Assembly (NCBI GenBank): GCA_045643185.1
Contig: JAZUKH010000089.1
Location: forward strand, 1 to 25,449
Reading direction: 5' to 3'
DNA: 25,449 nt
DNA from: RGIG464 sp045643185
GTDB lineage: Bacteria > Myxococcota_A > Bradymonadia > UBA4248
Translations under genes and position numbers: made by a program
Part shown: piece by piece, positions 16,104-24,456 of the stretch
How the letters are laid out: the number at the start of each line of letters is the position of its first letter
Position numbering within the stretch: the first letter of the stretch is position 1
The notes under the pieces: generated by a model
What the model was told of the DNA's origin: nothing
What the model saw: the letters and a program-made list of their open reading frames with translations, nothing else
Databases searched by the model: none

Positions 16104-17279
16104 TTAGTATTGATCGCCTGCTTTGTTATGTTGCTCACGTCCTGCGCAACGACTGGGGCGAATTCGTCTGACACGGTTTCTGTCAGCGCGTTGCCGTCAG
16201 AAGCGCCTTTGACGGGCAACGTGACCAGACTGGATGACGCACTTGGCGATGCCTCGCGGGTGGCGTCGCCTGACTCTGTGACTGATGTGGCGTCGCCGTT
16301 TTCGACGGTCGTCGAGCTTGACGTCGCTGACATCGCGATGGATTCTGTCAGACGTCTGCACGATGACGTGTTGGTCATGAACACTGCGTCAGCCGGCAGT
16401 TTGCTCGTCGAAGTGCGTGCGGGTCAAACGCCCGTGGTGCAAACGATCTCGGAGCTCGGCCAGGTGGCGTGCGTGTCGACTTTGGATGAACCTAAAAGCC
16501 GAATAGCCATCGTCGAGCGTGACGCTAAAAAAGCCACGTTTAAGCTCATGATCTGGTCGTTTGATGGCGTCGATGTGGCGCATGCTGAACAGTATCACAC
16601 GAAAACACGTGGTTATATGCCCGATCCGGGCAGTGGCTGCGCTTTTTTGGGGCCAAAACAGCTTGTGACCAAAGGCACGCGTTTACGCGATGACCGAACG
16701 CCATATTACGGCGTTTTTACGATCGACCCGCGCCAACTTGAATGGTGGTCGGCATTCGGTGAACACGTGCCAGACATTGTCGACAGCTGGTTCGAAAAGG
16801 ACGAGCCCTTTGTGACGATGGCGCTGGTGGTGCGCGAGGATGGACAGGCGCCTCGTCAGCAGGACGCCTTGTTTGCTGTTCGCGGCTGCGACGTTGCTGC
16901 TGCGGACGCCGTGATGGGGTGTCAGCGGGGCGTCGCCGATCACCTCGTTCACGCGCCCAGCGGTGTGTTGGCGGTCAGCAACGACGGGTTGTGCGTTGCC
17001 AAGCTCGGTGAGACGCCCGTTTGCCTCGCTGATGGTGAAAAAGTTCGGCGCTTTCACGTGGTGGATGCAACGAGTGCCGACGTCCTTTTTGAGTCGGGGC
17101 GCCATGTTTTGGTTACTTCGCTCGACCAGTCGCCAGAATTCACCGAGTTGCCAAAAAACGAAGTCGTGCTGCTTAAACTCGACGCGCAGCGTTATCTGAT
17201 CGCGGATCAACTCGATTGGCGTCTCAACCATGTTCGTCAACTTCGCGTCGCGCAAATGCGCACGGGATCCAATGAATAA
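16089..17279 (+). CDS. Lipoprotein of unknown function
   Basis: The N-terminus MMYKHLVLIACFVMLLTSC has a lipobox (LTSC, Cys 19), so this 396-aa product is probably an envelope lipoprotein. A Ser/Asp/Val-rich linker (about 20-85) follows. The remaining residues (about 95-385) are mostly short beta-like stretches with paired cysteines (CDVAAADAVMGC; LCVAKLGETPVC). This might be a beta-propeller or disulfide-stabilised repeat fold, but no known signature is visible. It has no catalytic motif. The gene stands alone between a terminator and copy B of the dispersed repeat. Both ATG 16089 and 16092 are possible starts. Expression signals are unclear because the 32-bp tandem duplication occupies the whole space after the terminator. 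Confidence 0.7.
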   Translation: MMYKHLVLIACFVMLLTSCATTGANSSDTVSVSALPSEAPLTGNVTRLDDALGDASRVASPDSVTDVASPFSTVVELDVADIAMDSVRRLHDDVLVMNTASAGSLLVEVRAGQTPVVQTISELGQVACVSTLDEPKSRIAIVERDAKKATFKLMIWSFDGVDVAHAEQYHTKTRGYMPDPGSGCAFLGPKQLVTKGTRLRDDRTPYYGVFTIDPRQLEWWSAFGEHVPDIVDSWFEKDEPFVTMALVVREDGQAPRQQDALFAVRGCDVAAADAVMGCQRGVADHLVHAPSGVLAVSNDGLCVAKLGETPVCLADGEKVRRFHVVDATSADVLFESGRHVLVTSLDQSPEFTELPKNEVVLLKLDAQRYLIADQLDWRLNHVRQLRVAQMRTGSNE

Positions 17280-17289
17280 ACGGGTGGAA

Positions 17290-17383
17290 GGCCCTGCCGG
17301 GCGAGGGGGTAGCGGCGTATTTTTTTACGATCCCGTATGCGGGATCGTGGAAAAAATAGCCGCGTAGGGGGAGACTTCCCCCC
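17290..17383 (-). repeat. Dispersed palindromic repeat, copy B (reverse orientation)
   Basis: Read on the minus strand it has the G-run hairpin GGGGGAAGTCTCCCCC, TACGCGGCTA, and an inner palindrome of CGATCCCG/CGGGATCG flanked by T and A runs. Then come TACGCCGCTACCCCC and GGCAGGGCC. The arms match copies A and C almost base for base, while the inner stem is unrelated. It lies just after the lipoprotein gene ends. Confidence 0.85.
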
Positions 17384-17409
17384 ACAGATCCAAAAAATGA
17401 ATACAGCGT

Positions 17410-17493
17410 GTGACAAGACTGTCACGGCAAGTTGAAAAATGGGGTCAATTGTCCTCAATTTGCTTTGACGTGTAGGACGGATTGTGAGATTCT
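17410..17493 (+). promoter_or_regulatory. Candidate operator and promoter of the sigma54 activator gene
   Basis: GTGACA-AGAC-TGTCAC (17410-17425) is a perfect 6-bp inverted repeat. Further down, TTGACG (17465-17470) is a good -35, with GATTCT (17488-17493) as a weak -10 after 17 nt. The start codon is at 17532. The inverted repeat could bind a regulator, possibly the activator itself, but nothing here proves it. Confidence 0.35.
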
Positions 17494-17531
17494 GAGGATC
17501 GTGTGCTTTTGACTTGGCCTTGGGAGGAAAC

Positions 17532-19097
17532 ATGGCGACACAGGGACGTTTTCCAGATTATATTAGCCCGACGAAGATCTCATATTTCGACGGGAAACCG
17601 ACGACGATCCACCTTCGGAAGTGTCGCATCGTGACGCTTGAGGTGACGGATCGTCGCGAATGGACGTTTGAACATGGTTTGATCTCGATCGGTTCGAGTG
17701 ATGACAACAACCTGATGATCCAAGGTGAGTCGATTGCGGCGCATCACGCGCAGATCATTCAGGAGGATGATGCGTATGTGATTCGTGATTTGGGATCGTC
17801 GACGGGCACGTATGTGAACCAGGTTCGCATTAAAGAAGCGTATTTGAATCCTGGTTGCCAGATGCGATTTGGTTCGGAAGAGTTTATTTTTCAGCCGCTG
17901 GACGAGGATGTTGCCGTTGTGCCGTCAAATGAAGAGAAATTTGGCGACATTATTGGTGGCAACGTCAAGATGCGTGAGATCTACGGCATTTTGGAAAAGA
18001 TCGCGCCGACGAATGCGACGGTCGTCATTGAGGGTGAAACAGGGACGGGCAAGGAAGTCGTGGCGCATACGCTGCACAAGATGAGTTTGCGCGCCAAAAA
18101 GCCGTTTGTGGTTTTCGATTGCGGTTCGGTGCCTGAGTCGTTGATCGAGAGCGAGCTTTTTGGTCACGAAAAAGGGTCGTTTACCGGCGCGATCATGACG
18201 CGTCAGGGGCTTTTTGAGTTGGCGCAGGGCGGCACGATCTTTTTGGATGAGTTGGGGGAATTGGACCTTGATCTTCAGCCGAAGCTTTTGCGCGTGCTTG
18301 AAAACCGCGAGGTGCGTCGCGTTGGTGCTGCGAAAGCGATTCCTGTCGATGTCCGCGTGGTAGCAGCCACGAACCGAAAACTCGAAGAGGAAGTGAAGAA
18401 CAATCACTTCAGAGAAGACTTGTTTTATCGTCTGTCGGTCGTTCGCATATTTTTGCCGCCGCTTCGTGAACGCATTGACGATCTTCCGTTGCTGGTCAAG
18501 CATTTCTTGAAGAATAAGTCGTTTAACCGCGACGTGAATTCGAATTTGAAACTTCGTTCGATCTCGCGTGAAGCGTTGAAGGCGATGCAGAATTACGATT
18601 GGCCCGGCAATGTTCGTCAGCTTTTGAACGTGGTGGAACGCGCGTGTTCGTTGGCGAATGGCGACTGCATCGAATTGTGTGACCTTCCCGAAGCCGTGGC
18701 AAAATGTGCGGAAATCGATACGCCGTCGGTGGTTGAGCCTTCGACGACGAATAATGCGACGAGTTCATCGGCGCCTGTAGCGGCAAATTCTGTCGCATCA
18801 TCGGCTCCGGCACCCTCGCCAGAGTCAGATAAGGGCAGTTCCGAGTCTGCTAAGCCAGACGGTATGGCGTTTGCGACGTTTACGGATAAGACGTTTAAGG
18901 ATGCCAAAGAGGCGTGGCTGGCCAGCTTTGAAGGCGATTACCTTCGCGCCGTTTTGGAACGCAACAATTATAATATTTCACAGGCTTCGCGCGAATCGGA
19001 TATCGATCGTAAGTATTTTAGAAAGCTCATGAAGAAGTACGGCATTACGGCGCCTTCGAATTCGTCTGATTCTGAGGAATTTACGGAAGATGATTAA
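17532..19097 (+). CDS. Sigma54-dependent transcriptional activator with FHA sensor domain
   Basis: ATG 17532 follows GGGAGGAAA. The 521-aa protein has three parts. An FHA domain (about 38-121: ISIGSSDDNN, HHAQI, GSSTGTYVN) binds phosphothreonine, so input probably comes from a Ser/Thr kinase. An AAA+ core (about 140-375) has Walker A GETGTGKE (168-175), the sigma54-contact loop GSFTGA (215-220), Walker B GTIFLDELGEL (234-244) and the REDLFYRLSVVRIFLPPLRER stretch. A Ser/Ala/Pro-rich linker leads to a Fis-type helix-turn-helix (about 466-504, NYNISQASRESDIDRKYFRK). It acts in the cytoplasm as an enhancer-binding protein. The usual GAFTGA loop carries Ala to Ser at its second position. FHA-type activators are abundant in Myxococcus. 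Its targets are not visible; I found no well-spaced -24/-12 promoter nearby. Confidence 0.95.
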   Translation: MATQGRFPDYISPTKISYFDGKPTTIHLRKCRIVTLEVTDRREWTFEHGLISIGSSDDNNLMIQGESIAAHHAQIIQEDDAYVIRDLGSSTGTYVNQVRIKEAYLNPGCQMRFGSEEFIFQPLDEDVAVVPSNEEKFGDIIGGNVKMREIYGILEKIAPTNATVVIEGETGTGKEVVAHTLHKMSLRAKKPFVVFDCGSVPESLIESELFGHEKGSFTGAIMTRQGLFELAQGGTIFLDELGELDLDLQPKLLRVLENREVRRVGAAKAIPVDVRVVAATNRKLEEEVKNNHFREDLFYRLSVVRIFLPPLRERIDDLPLLVKHFLKNKSFNRDVNSNLKLRSISREALKAMQNYDWPGNVRQLLNVVERACSLANGDCIELCDLPEAVAKCAEIDTPSVVEPSTTNNATSSSAPVAANSVASSAPAPSPESDKGSSESAKPDGMAFATFTDKTFKDAKEAWLASFEGDYLRAVLERNNYNISQASRESDIDRKYFRKLMKKYGITAPSNSSDSEEFTEDD

Positions 19098-19106
19098 AAA
19101 ACTTGC

Positions 19107-19147
19107 AAAAATCGCGAATTAGCGTAGAACAGTTCGCGGTTTTTCGC
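19107..19147 (+). terminator. Terminator-like hairpin after the activator gene
   Basis: AAAAATCGCGAA (19107-19118) pairs with TTCGCGGTTTTT (19133-19144), with one G-T pair, across a 14-nt loop. The A and T runs in the stem make it a plausible bidirectional intrinsic terminator 10 nt after the stop. Confidence 0.7.
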
Positions 19148-19251
19148 AGTGTTTTAGGACGTCTGCGTTTTTGTCATCCATCCATTCAGTGTCTCTTTTG
19201 GCACTTGAGTCAACTCATAAGAGTCACTTTTTTATTATTAGGAGCTCCACA

Positions 19252-19494
19252 ATGGCCCGCAAATGCATGTTTACTGGTAAGGCCCCTCTCGTTGGCCACA
19301 CAATTTCCCACGCTCATAACAAAGGCAACATGGTTCAGCTGCCGAATATGCAGTCTAAACGCATCTATGTTTCCGAACTGAACCGTTACGTCCGCGTTCG
19401 TCTTTCTGCCCGCGCTCTTCGTACGGTCACCAAGCTCGGTTTGATGCAGTACATGAAAGACTGTGGTCTTCAGCTGAAAGACATTGAGGTCTAA
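19252..19494 (+). CDS. rpmB: 50S ribosomal protein L28
   Basis: ATG 19252 is preceded by GGAG (19241-19244); longer in-frame starts upstream add non-homologous sequence. The 80-aa product begins MARKCMFTGKAPLVGHTISH, has the family's SHAHNKGNMVQLPNMQSKRIY core and the conserved RVRLSARALRTV stretch. The length is normal for the family. It is a structural protein of the large subunit. Only one cysteine remains at the N-terminal pair position (Cys5) and the second CXXC pair is absent, so this looks like the zinc-free form. The gene stands alone between two hairpin terminators, so it must have its own promoter in 19148-19240; I could not place it with confidence. Confidence 0.96.
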   Translation: MARKCMFTGKAPLVGHTISHAHNKGNMVQLPNMQSKRIYVSELNRYVRVRLSARALRTVTKLGLMQYMKDCGLQLKDIEV

Positions 19495-19514
19495 GTAAGC
19501 TTGGGCTTAAGCCT

Positions 19515-19546
19515 TAAAAAAGCACCGCTTAGCGGTGCTTTTTTTG
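19515..19546 (+). terminator. Rho-independent terminator after rpmB
   Basis: AGCACCGC (19521-19528), loop TTA, GCGGTGCT (19532-19539), then a T run. Upstream A residues extend the stem. It is 20 nt after the rpmB stop. Confidence 0.93.
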
Positions 19547-19574
19547 TATTTTTCTGAGTTGTTTGAACGATCTG

Positions 19575-21746
19575 ATGTCCGACCTGCGTTTTTCATACGT
19601 CCGTCATGTGGCCATGGTGTCATGGTTTGCGTTTTGTTGTATCGCGTGTGAAGCACAGCCGCCGTCAGTTGGCGATGGTACACCGAGTGCGTCGGCGCAG
19701 ACGACGTCTGATGCACGTTTGAAGCGCTTTTTGACGCAGTCGCCCGAGCTCTTGTCGTCGCGTATCGCGACGCAGAGCGAGCACGACATGACAGCGCGTT
19801 GGAACGAGTTTTGGTCGGCTCGCGAAGCCCTTGTGCAGACTTATAACGCGGCCAAAGCCCGTGGGGAAAAGCCCAAACCCGTGGCGCGTCCTAAGCTGCC
19901 GGTCCTGGAAGACGCAGAAAACGTGTTTCCTGCTTGGCATCACGAAAATCTGATCGCTGAACTCTATGGGGTCGATGCGCATCTGCCCGTTTACCAATTC
20001 GTCGCTGAAGACGGCACGTTGACGGCCAAAGCGCAGCGTATTTTGTCGGCGGCTGAAAACGCGGACGAACACGCTTTGTCGCCCGAGCTCTTTGGCGTGA
20101 CACAACTGCGTGGCGCGGCTGATCGCCTGGGTCGCATGCAACAGGCTTTGACCCAAAAAGACGGCTTGTCGTTGAACGACCATGAACTCGCAGCCATCGT
20201 ACGGGCGTTTGAGGCTGGCTCCGTGCCAGGCTTGTCGGCGACTGAATTTCAGACGCTGCCCGAAAACGAGGCATTCACTCGCCTGATCGATGCGTTGGCA
20301 ACCATGGAAACGTCGCCTGTGCCTCGTTTGAGCGCCGCGATCGAAGGTTGGACGCAACGCACACAGTATGTCCAGCGGTTTCGCGATCAACTCGAGTTCG
20401 CTTTCGCCGATCTGGCGCTGTTCTGGGCCGAGACTCTCAAGTTCGGTAATCTCGAAAAGTTCTCGAAGGAAGAATACGATAAATATACGACCGAGGCGGC
20501 GCCTAACGATATTCATCCCAAATACATGGCTGATATCGTCGAGGACCGTTTGCGCGTCGAATTTGAGGCACTGAGTGGCATCACAAGCGACGAAGACATG
20601 GCTGCGCACTTGGATGACCTGCTGCCGCATCACATGCAGTACGAGCGGCTTAAACAGGCTCGTCAGCGCTATCGACAGATCGTCGAAGATGGCGGCTGGA
20701 ACGAGGTGCCGCCTGACAACATGAATGCCGGTGGACGCGCGCCGCTCGTCATGGCGCTCAAAAAGCGACTCGCTGCGGAAGGTTACTTCAACGGCGACGT
20801 TTCAAACGACCTGTTTGATGCCGATCTCACGAAGGCGATCTTGGCTTACCAGACGCACCACCAGCTCGATCTGACCGGCAAGGTTGATCAGACGTTTTGG
20901 CGCAGTCTGAACGTCAATGCCGAACAACGCTTGGCTGAGATCGAAGTGAACATCCGACGTTGGCATCGCACCATGTTCGTGCCCCGCGATCGCTATATTT
21001 ATATCAATATTCCCTCGTTTACTGTCGAACTGTGGGATCAGGGCAAACTGGTGACGTCGCATAAGGTCGTCGTGGGCGCCTCAACGCGTATTTGCAACAC
21101 GCGAACGCGTGAATGGGAACTCATGAATTCGACCAAGCTCATGCACGCGCACATGACCTATCTCGTGTTCAACCCGTATTGGAACGTGCCGCCGCGCATC
21201 GAAGTCGATGAATATCAAAAGCGCATTGCCGATGATCCCAAGTGGCTCGCCAATTCAGACTTCGAATACTGGACGCCGAAGGGCGGCGGGCGCGTGTTGC
21301 GCCAAAAACCTGGCCCCAACAATGCACTCGGCAAGGTCAAGTTGATCTTCCCCAATCGTTACAACGTCTATTTGCATGACACGCCCAAACAGGGCATGTT
21401 CGAATACTCGGTTCGTGCTTTTTCACACGGTTGCATGCGCGTTCAGGGCGCCATGGATTTTGCGCAAAAAGTGCTCGAACTCGATGGGCAATGGGATAAA
21501 AAAGAGTCCGAACGCTGGTTCAAGGAAAAAGGCGAACACGCGGTCGATCTCATCAACCCCATCGACGTGTTTATCGAGTATCACACGGTTACTGTGGACG
21601 ACGAGGGACAGCCTTACTTCCTCGCGGACGTCTACAAAATTATTAAGAATCAAATTACGCCGCCTACGGCGCAGGAACGCGCGTGTGATCCCGCCGTCGA
21701 CAAGGTCTCGAACTTCCGGGCTGGTGGCGGCGATACTGGTCCGTAG
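19575..21746 (+). CDS. L,D-transpeptidase (YkuD/YcbB-like), second paralogue
   Basis: ATG 19575 is the chosen start; TTG 19563 and ATG 19614 are in frame, and none has a strong ribosome site. The N-terminus reads MSDLRFSYVRHVAMVSWFAF and then CCIAC, a lipobox-like end, though the -3 residue is Cys rather than Leu. The 723-aa protein has a long helical scaffold and a peptidoglycan-binding segment (about 395-445, KKRLAAEGYFNGDVSNDLFD). The YkuD domain starts near 475. Catalytic residues are YLHDTP (His601) and FSHGCMRV (His618, Cys620), spaced exactly as in the protein at 10087-12027. Family knowledge says it forms 3-3 peptidoglycan cross-links, as YcbB/LdtD does. The conserved FNPYWNVPPRI before the catalytic part is shared with the first copy. 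It begins just after the rpmB terminator. Confidence 0.88.
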   Translation: MSDLRFSYVRHVAMVSWFAFCCIACEAQPPSVGDGTPSASAQTTSDARLKRFLTQSPELLSSRIATQSEHDMTARWNEFWSAREALVQTYNAAKARGEKPKPVARPKLPVLEDAENVFPAWHHENLIAELYGVDAHLPVYQFVAEDGTLTAKAQRILSAAENADEHALSPELFGVTQLRGAADRLGRMQQALTQKDGLSLNDHELAAIVRAFEAGSVPGLSATEFQTLPENEAFTRLIDALATMETSPVPRLSAAIEGWTQRTQYVQRFRDQLEFAFADLALFWAETLKFGNLEKFSKEEYDKYTTEAAPNDIHPKYMADIVEDRLRVEFEALSGITSDEDMAAHLDDLLPHHMQYERLKQARQRYRQIVEDGGWNEVPPDNMNAGGRAPLVMALKKRLAAEGYFNGDVSNDLFDADLTKAILAYQTHHQLDLTGKVDQTFWRSLNVNAEQRLAEIEVNIRRWHRTMFVPRDRYIYINIPSFTVELWDQGKLVTSHKVVVGASTRICNTRTREWELMNSTKLMHAHMTYLVFNPYWNVPPRIEVDEYQKRIADDPKWLANSDFEYWTPKGGGRVLRQKPGPNNALGKVKLIFPNRYNVYLHDTPKQGMFEYSVRAFSHGCMRVQGAMDFAQKVLELDGQWDKKESERWFKEKGEHAVDLINPIDVFIEYHTVTVDDEGQPYFLADVYKIIKNQITPPTAQERACDPAVDKVSNFRAGGGDTGP

Positions 21747-21805
21747 ATCATCATTCATGGCGTTTGACGCCACTCAGGCGCACGCTCAAACATAGGAATC
21801 CTAAA

Positions 21806-22534
21806 ATGGCTAAGAAAAAAGCAGAAATGTGTGGCTGCGGTCACGACGCTTGTGGCTGCGAACACGACGCTTGTGGCTGCGGTCACGACGCTTGTGGTTG
21901 CGAACACGACGCTTGTGGCTGCGGTCACGACGTTTGTGGTTGCGAACATGCCCATGGCAACAAAAAGCCGATCACGAATCCCGGCCCTGTGTTTAACGCG
22001 GGGCAGCCGAATGACAAGGGCGTCAGCCTCGGTGCCGATGTCGAGCAGGACATCGCGACCGAAATGAAAAAACGCTACAAACGCTTTTTGGCGCCGGATG
22101 AAGTCATCACGGCAAAAACGGAAGTCTGTCATCAGTTCGGTTATGTTTCGGCGCACCTCGAAAATGCCGATAAATCGTCGCTGATCGACGTCGAAGTCTG
22201 TGTGGAATGCGATCCGAACATGATCGAAAGCCCAATGGATGCGTATGACCGCGCGTTGGATACGATCGACGCGGTTTTACTCGACTTCTTTGACAGTGAC
22301 CGCATTTCCCATTATTTGCCGATCTGGCAGGAATATCAGGTCGATGATCTGACCGCGAATATTCGATTTGAACACGTCAACAAGGCGTTAGACGACGAAG
22401 CCAGCGCATTTTTGCTGGCGCATGGCTTTACCGAAGGTGGCCTCGTGCCTGAACCTGAAGAAGACGCGGAGGAAGTCGTTGAATGCGTCGATGACGAGGA
22501 TGACGACGAAGCGGATCCTTCGGACGACGAGTAG
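21806..22534 (+). CDS. Protein with N-terminal Cys/His-rich repeat tract; function unknown
   Basis: ATG 21806 has AGGA at 21794-21797. The 242-aa protein opens MAKKKAEM and then six heptapeptides of the form CGC(G/E)HD(A/V), the last ending CGCEHAHG. That gives 12 Cys and about 7 His in the first 55 residues. No signal peptide is seen, so the site is probably cytoplasmic. The middle (about 60-205) is an ordinary mixed domain with a further CVEC pair (EVCVECDP). The tail (about 215-242) is almost wholly Asp/Glu. The tract is built to bind soft metals such as Zn, Ni, Cu or Co; storage, chaperoning or sensing are possible. I do not recognise the middle domain. It lies 59 nt after the second L,D-transpeptidase and 129 nt before the permease gene. 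Confidence 0.75.
   Translation: MAKKKAEMCGCGHDACGCEHDACGCGHDACGCEHDACGCGHDVCGCEHAHGNKKPITNPGPVFNAGQPNDKGVSLGADVEQDIATEMKKRYKRFLAPDEVITAKTEVCHQFGYVSAHLENADKSSLIDVEVCVECDPNMIESPMDAYDRALDTIDAVLLDFFDSDRISHYLPIWQEYQVDDLTANIRFEHVNKALDDEASAFLLAHGFTEGGLVPEPEEDAEEVVECVDDEDDDEADPSDDE
21830..21955 (+). repeat. Six 21-bp tandem units encoding the Cys/His heptapeptides
   Basis: Units start at 21830, 21851, 21872, 21893, 21914 and 21935 with the theme TGTGGCTGCGGTCACGACGC. Odd units carry GGTCAC and even units GAACAC or GAACAT, so the real period is 42 bp. Near-identity of the units suggests recent expansion and probable length variation. Confidence 0.92.
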
Positions 22535-22663
22535 GGTTGCCAATCTGTATGGGTTTGGCGTAAAAGCCGCGTCGATTTTGACGTTGATCGCCGTGATGGC
22601 GTCTTGATTTGAACGAGCGTGACGTGCTTGTGCGTCACGATATAAAGCGACTGGACTGAGTTT

Positions 22664-24424
22664 ATGCGTTTTGAGGACTTTGTTGGTCTGCGTTACCTGA
22701 TGGCGAAGCGCGACCGAAACATGCTCAGCGTGATCACGCTGATTAGCGTGGGTGGCGTGGCTGTTGGGGTCATGGCGCTCATCGTGGTTTTGAGCGTTAT
22801 GGGCGGTTTTGAGGCCGATTTTCGCGAAAAGATCATCGGTTCAAAGGCACACGTCGTCGTTTCGGCTGAAGAAGGCTACCTTGAGGACTACGTGAACATC
22901 ATGGCACGCGTTCGACAGATCGAGAAGGTTGAAGGCGTGAACGCTTATGTCGAAGCTGAGGTCATGCTCAACTCGCCCACGAATCTTCAAACGGCGATCA
23001 TTCGCGGCATTCAGGCTTCCGACATCACTTCGACGACGCGTATCGAGGAATACCTCGAAGAAGGCAAACTGGAATATCTTGAGAACCCGGACGCGCTTCC
23101 CAGCATCGCCACAGGCGGTTACGAGATCAAACGAGGCTCTTTGACATTGCAGAGCGACTCCGGTGACGGCGGTCTGTCGCCGGAACGCGCAAAAGCTTTG
23201 GAACGCGCCGGAGCCAAGGCTTCGGTGGCGTTTGCCGGCAGCAAACACGGTGCTTGGGTGGGCGGTAAAGACGTTCTGAAAGACGAAAAAGAGCTCATTA
23301 AAGAAGCTGAAGCCGCGCTCGATGCGCCCAGTACACCGCCTGAGATCATCGTCGATCCTATTCAACCTATGAAAGCGCCGGTTCAGGCGCGTCAGGATCA
23401 GATCGCGAAAGAAGACCTGTCGGAAGAAGATCGCCTTTTGCTCGAAGAGATCGGTGAAGATCGCTGGGTGACCGATGAACCCACGCGTATGCCAGCCGCC
23501 ATTGGCGTGGCCGGCGAAGACGTCGTGTTCGATCGCGAGCCCACGGCCGAGATCGTCGGCATGACGGCTCAAAAACGTTCCATGAAAGCCATGCCCGGCT
23601 TGACCGACGCCGATGTTGGCGTGCGTCGCGTCGGCGGCATCATTTTGGGACGCGAGCTCAAGCAAAACCTCGCCATGTACATGGGCGGCGAAGTCAACGT
23701 CATGAGCCCGACCGGCGATGTCGGTCCCGCAGGGGGCCTGCCAAAGAGCCGACCGTTCAAGCTCGTCGGTTCATATTACTCGGGCATGTTCGATTTCGAC
23801 GCGAAAATGGGTTACATCTCGTTGAGCGATGCCCAGGCTCTGCTTGGCATTGGTGATCGCGTCACCGGCATCGACGTGCGCTGCACCAGGGTCGAAGACA
23901 GCCTCGAAGTGCGCGACACGATCCGTGAAGCGCTCAAAGACATGGAAGGCGTCAAAGTCGATGACTGGATGACCCTGAATTCCAGCTTGTTTAGCGCCAT
24001 TATGCTCGAAAAAGTGGCGATGTTCACGATTCTGACGTCCATCATTCTCGTCGCCTCGTTCAATATCTTGTGCCTGCTCATCATGATGGTCACTGAAAAA
24101 GCTCGTGAGATCGCGATCTTTAAGGCGATGGGCACCGCGACGCGCAGCATCATTCGCATGTTCGTCGTTCAGGGCGCCGCGATCGGCGTGCTCGGCACGA
24201 TCATTGGCGCCGGCTTGGGACTCGGCATCTGTTATCTGGTCGCCGCGCTCGGCTTCAAACTCCCCGGCGGCGTCTATTACATCACGCAGATCCCTGTCAC
24301 GGTCAATCCCTACGAAGTCGTGACCATCTGCGTCGCCGCCATCGTCATCAGTCTTTTGGCGACGATCTGGCCAAGTTACATGGCCGTAAAACTCGACCCC
24401 GTCGAAGGCTTGCGACACGAATAA
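22664..24424 (+). CDS. LolC/LolE-family lipoprotein-releasing ABC permease with large periplasmic insertion
   Basis: The 586-aa protein starts with a conserved LolC/E end (GLRYLMAKRDRNMLSVITLI), and a first membrane helix covers about 25-50. A long periplasmic region follows. Three C-terminal helices are at about 450-475, 503-527 and 553-575, and the final LDPVEGLRHE is typical of FtsX-fold permeases. Such permeases take lipoproteins from the inner membrane for delivery to LolA. The usual length is about 400-420 aa. Here about 165 residues (about 155-320) are inserted between the EEYLEEGKLEYLEN and IILGREL segments. The insert is charged and linker-like. No ATPase gene (lolD) follows; the next gene is unrelated. 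The start has only a weak GGACTGAG upstream. Confidence 0.88.
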   Translation: MRFEDFVGLRYLMAKRDRNMLSVITLISVGGVAVGVMALIVVLSVMGGFEADFREKIIGSKAHVVVSAEEGYLEDYVNIMARVRQIEKVEGVNAYVEAEVMLNSPTNLQTAIIRGIQASDITSTTRIEEYLEEGKLEYLENPDALPSIATGGYEIKRGSLTLQSDSGDGGLSPERAKALERAGAKASVAFAGSKHGAWVGGKDVLKDEKELIKEAEAALDAPSTPPEIIVDPIQPMKAPVQARQDQIAKEDLSEEDRLLLEEIGEDRWVTDEPTRMPAAIGVAGEDVVFDREPTAEIVGMTAQKRSMKAMPGLTDADVGVRRVGGIILGRELKQNLAMYMGGEVNVMSPTGDVGPAGGLPKSRPFKLVGSYYSGMFDFDAKMGYISLSDAQALLGIGDRVTGIDVRCTRVEDSLEVRDTIREALKDMEGVKVDDWMTLNSSLFSAIMLEKVAMFTILTSIILVASFNILCLLIMMVTEKAREIAIFKAMGTATRSIIRMFVVQGAAIGVLGTIIGAGLGLGICYLVAALGFKLPGGVYYITQIPVTVNPYEVVTICVAAIVISLLATIWPSYMAVKLDPVEGLRHE

Positions 24425-24456
24425 TTTGGATTCAACGCAATCCTTTGATTTGGCGT

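Noticed and set aside
17409..17426. TGTGA...TCAC as a CRP-type site
   Set aside because: The half-sites are separated by 8 nt rather than 6, so only a generic inverted repeat can be claimed.
21830..21955. Tandem 21-bp units considered as a CRISPR-like array
   Set aside because: There are no unique spacers; the units are contiguous, in frame and translate into Cys/His heptapeptides.
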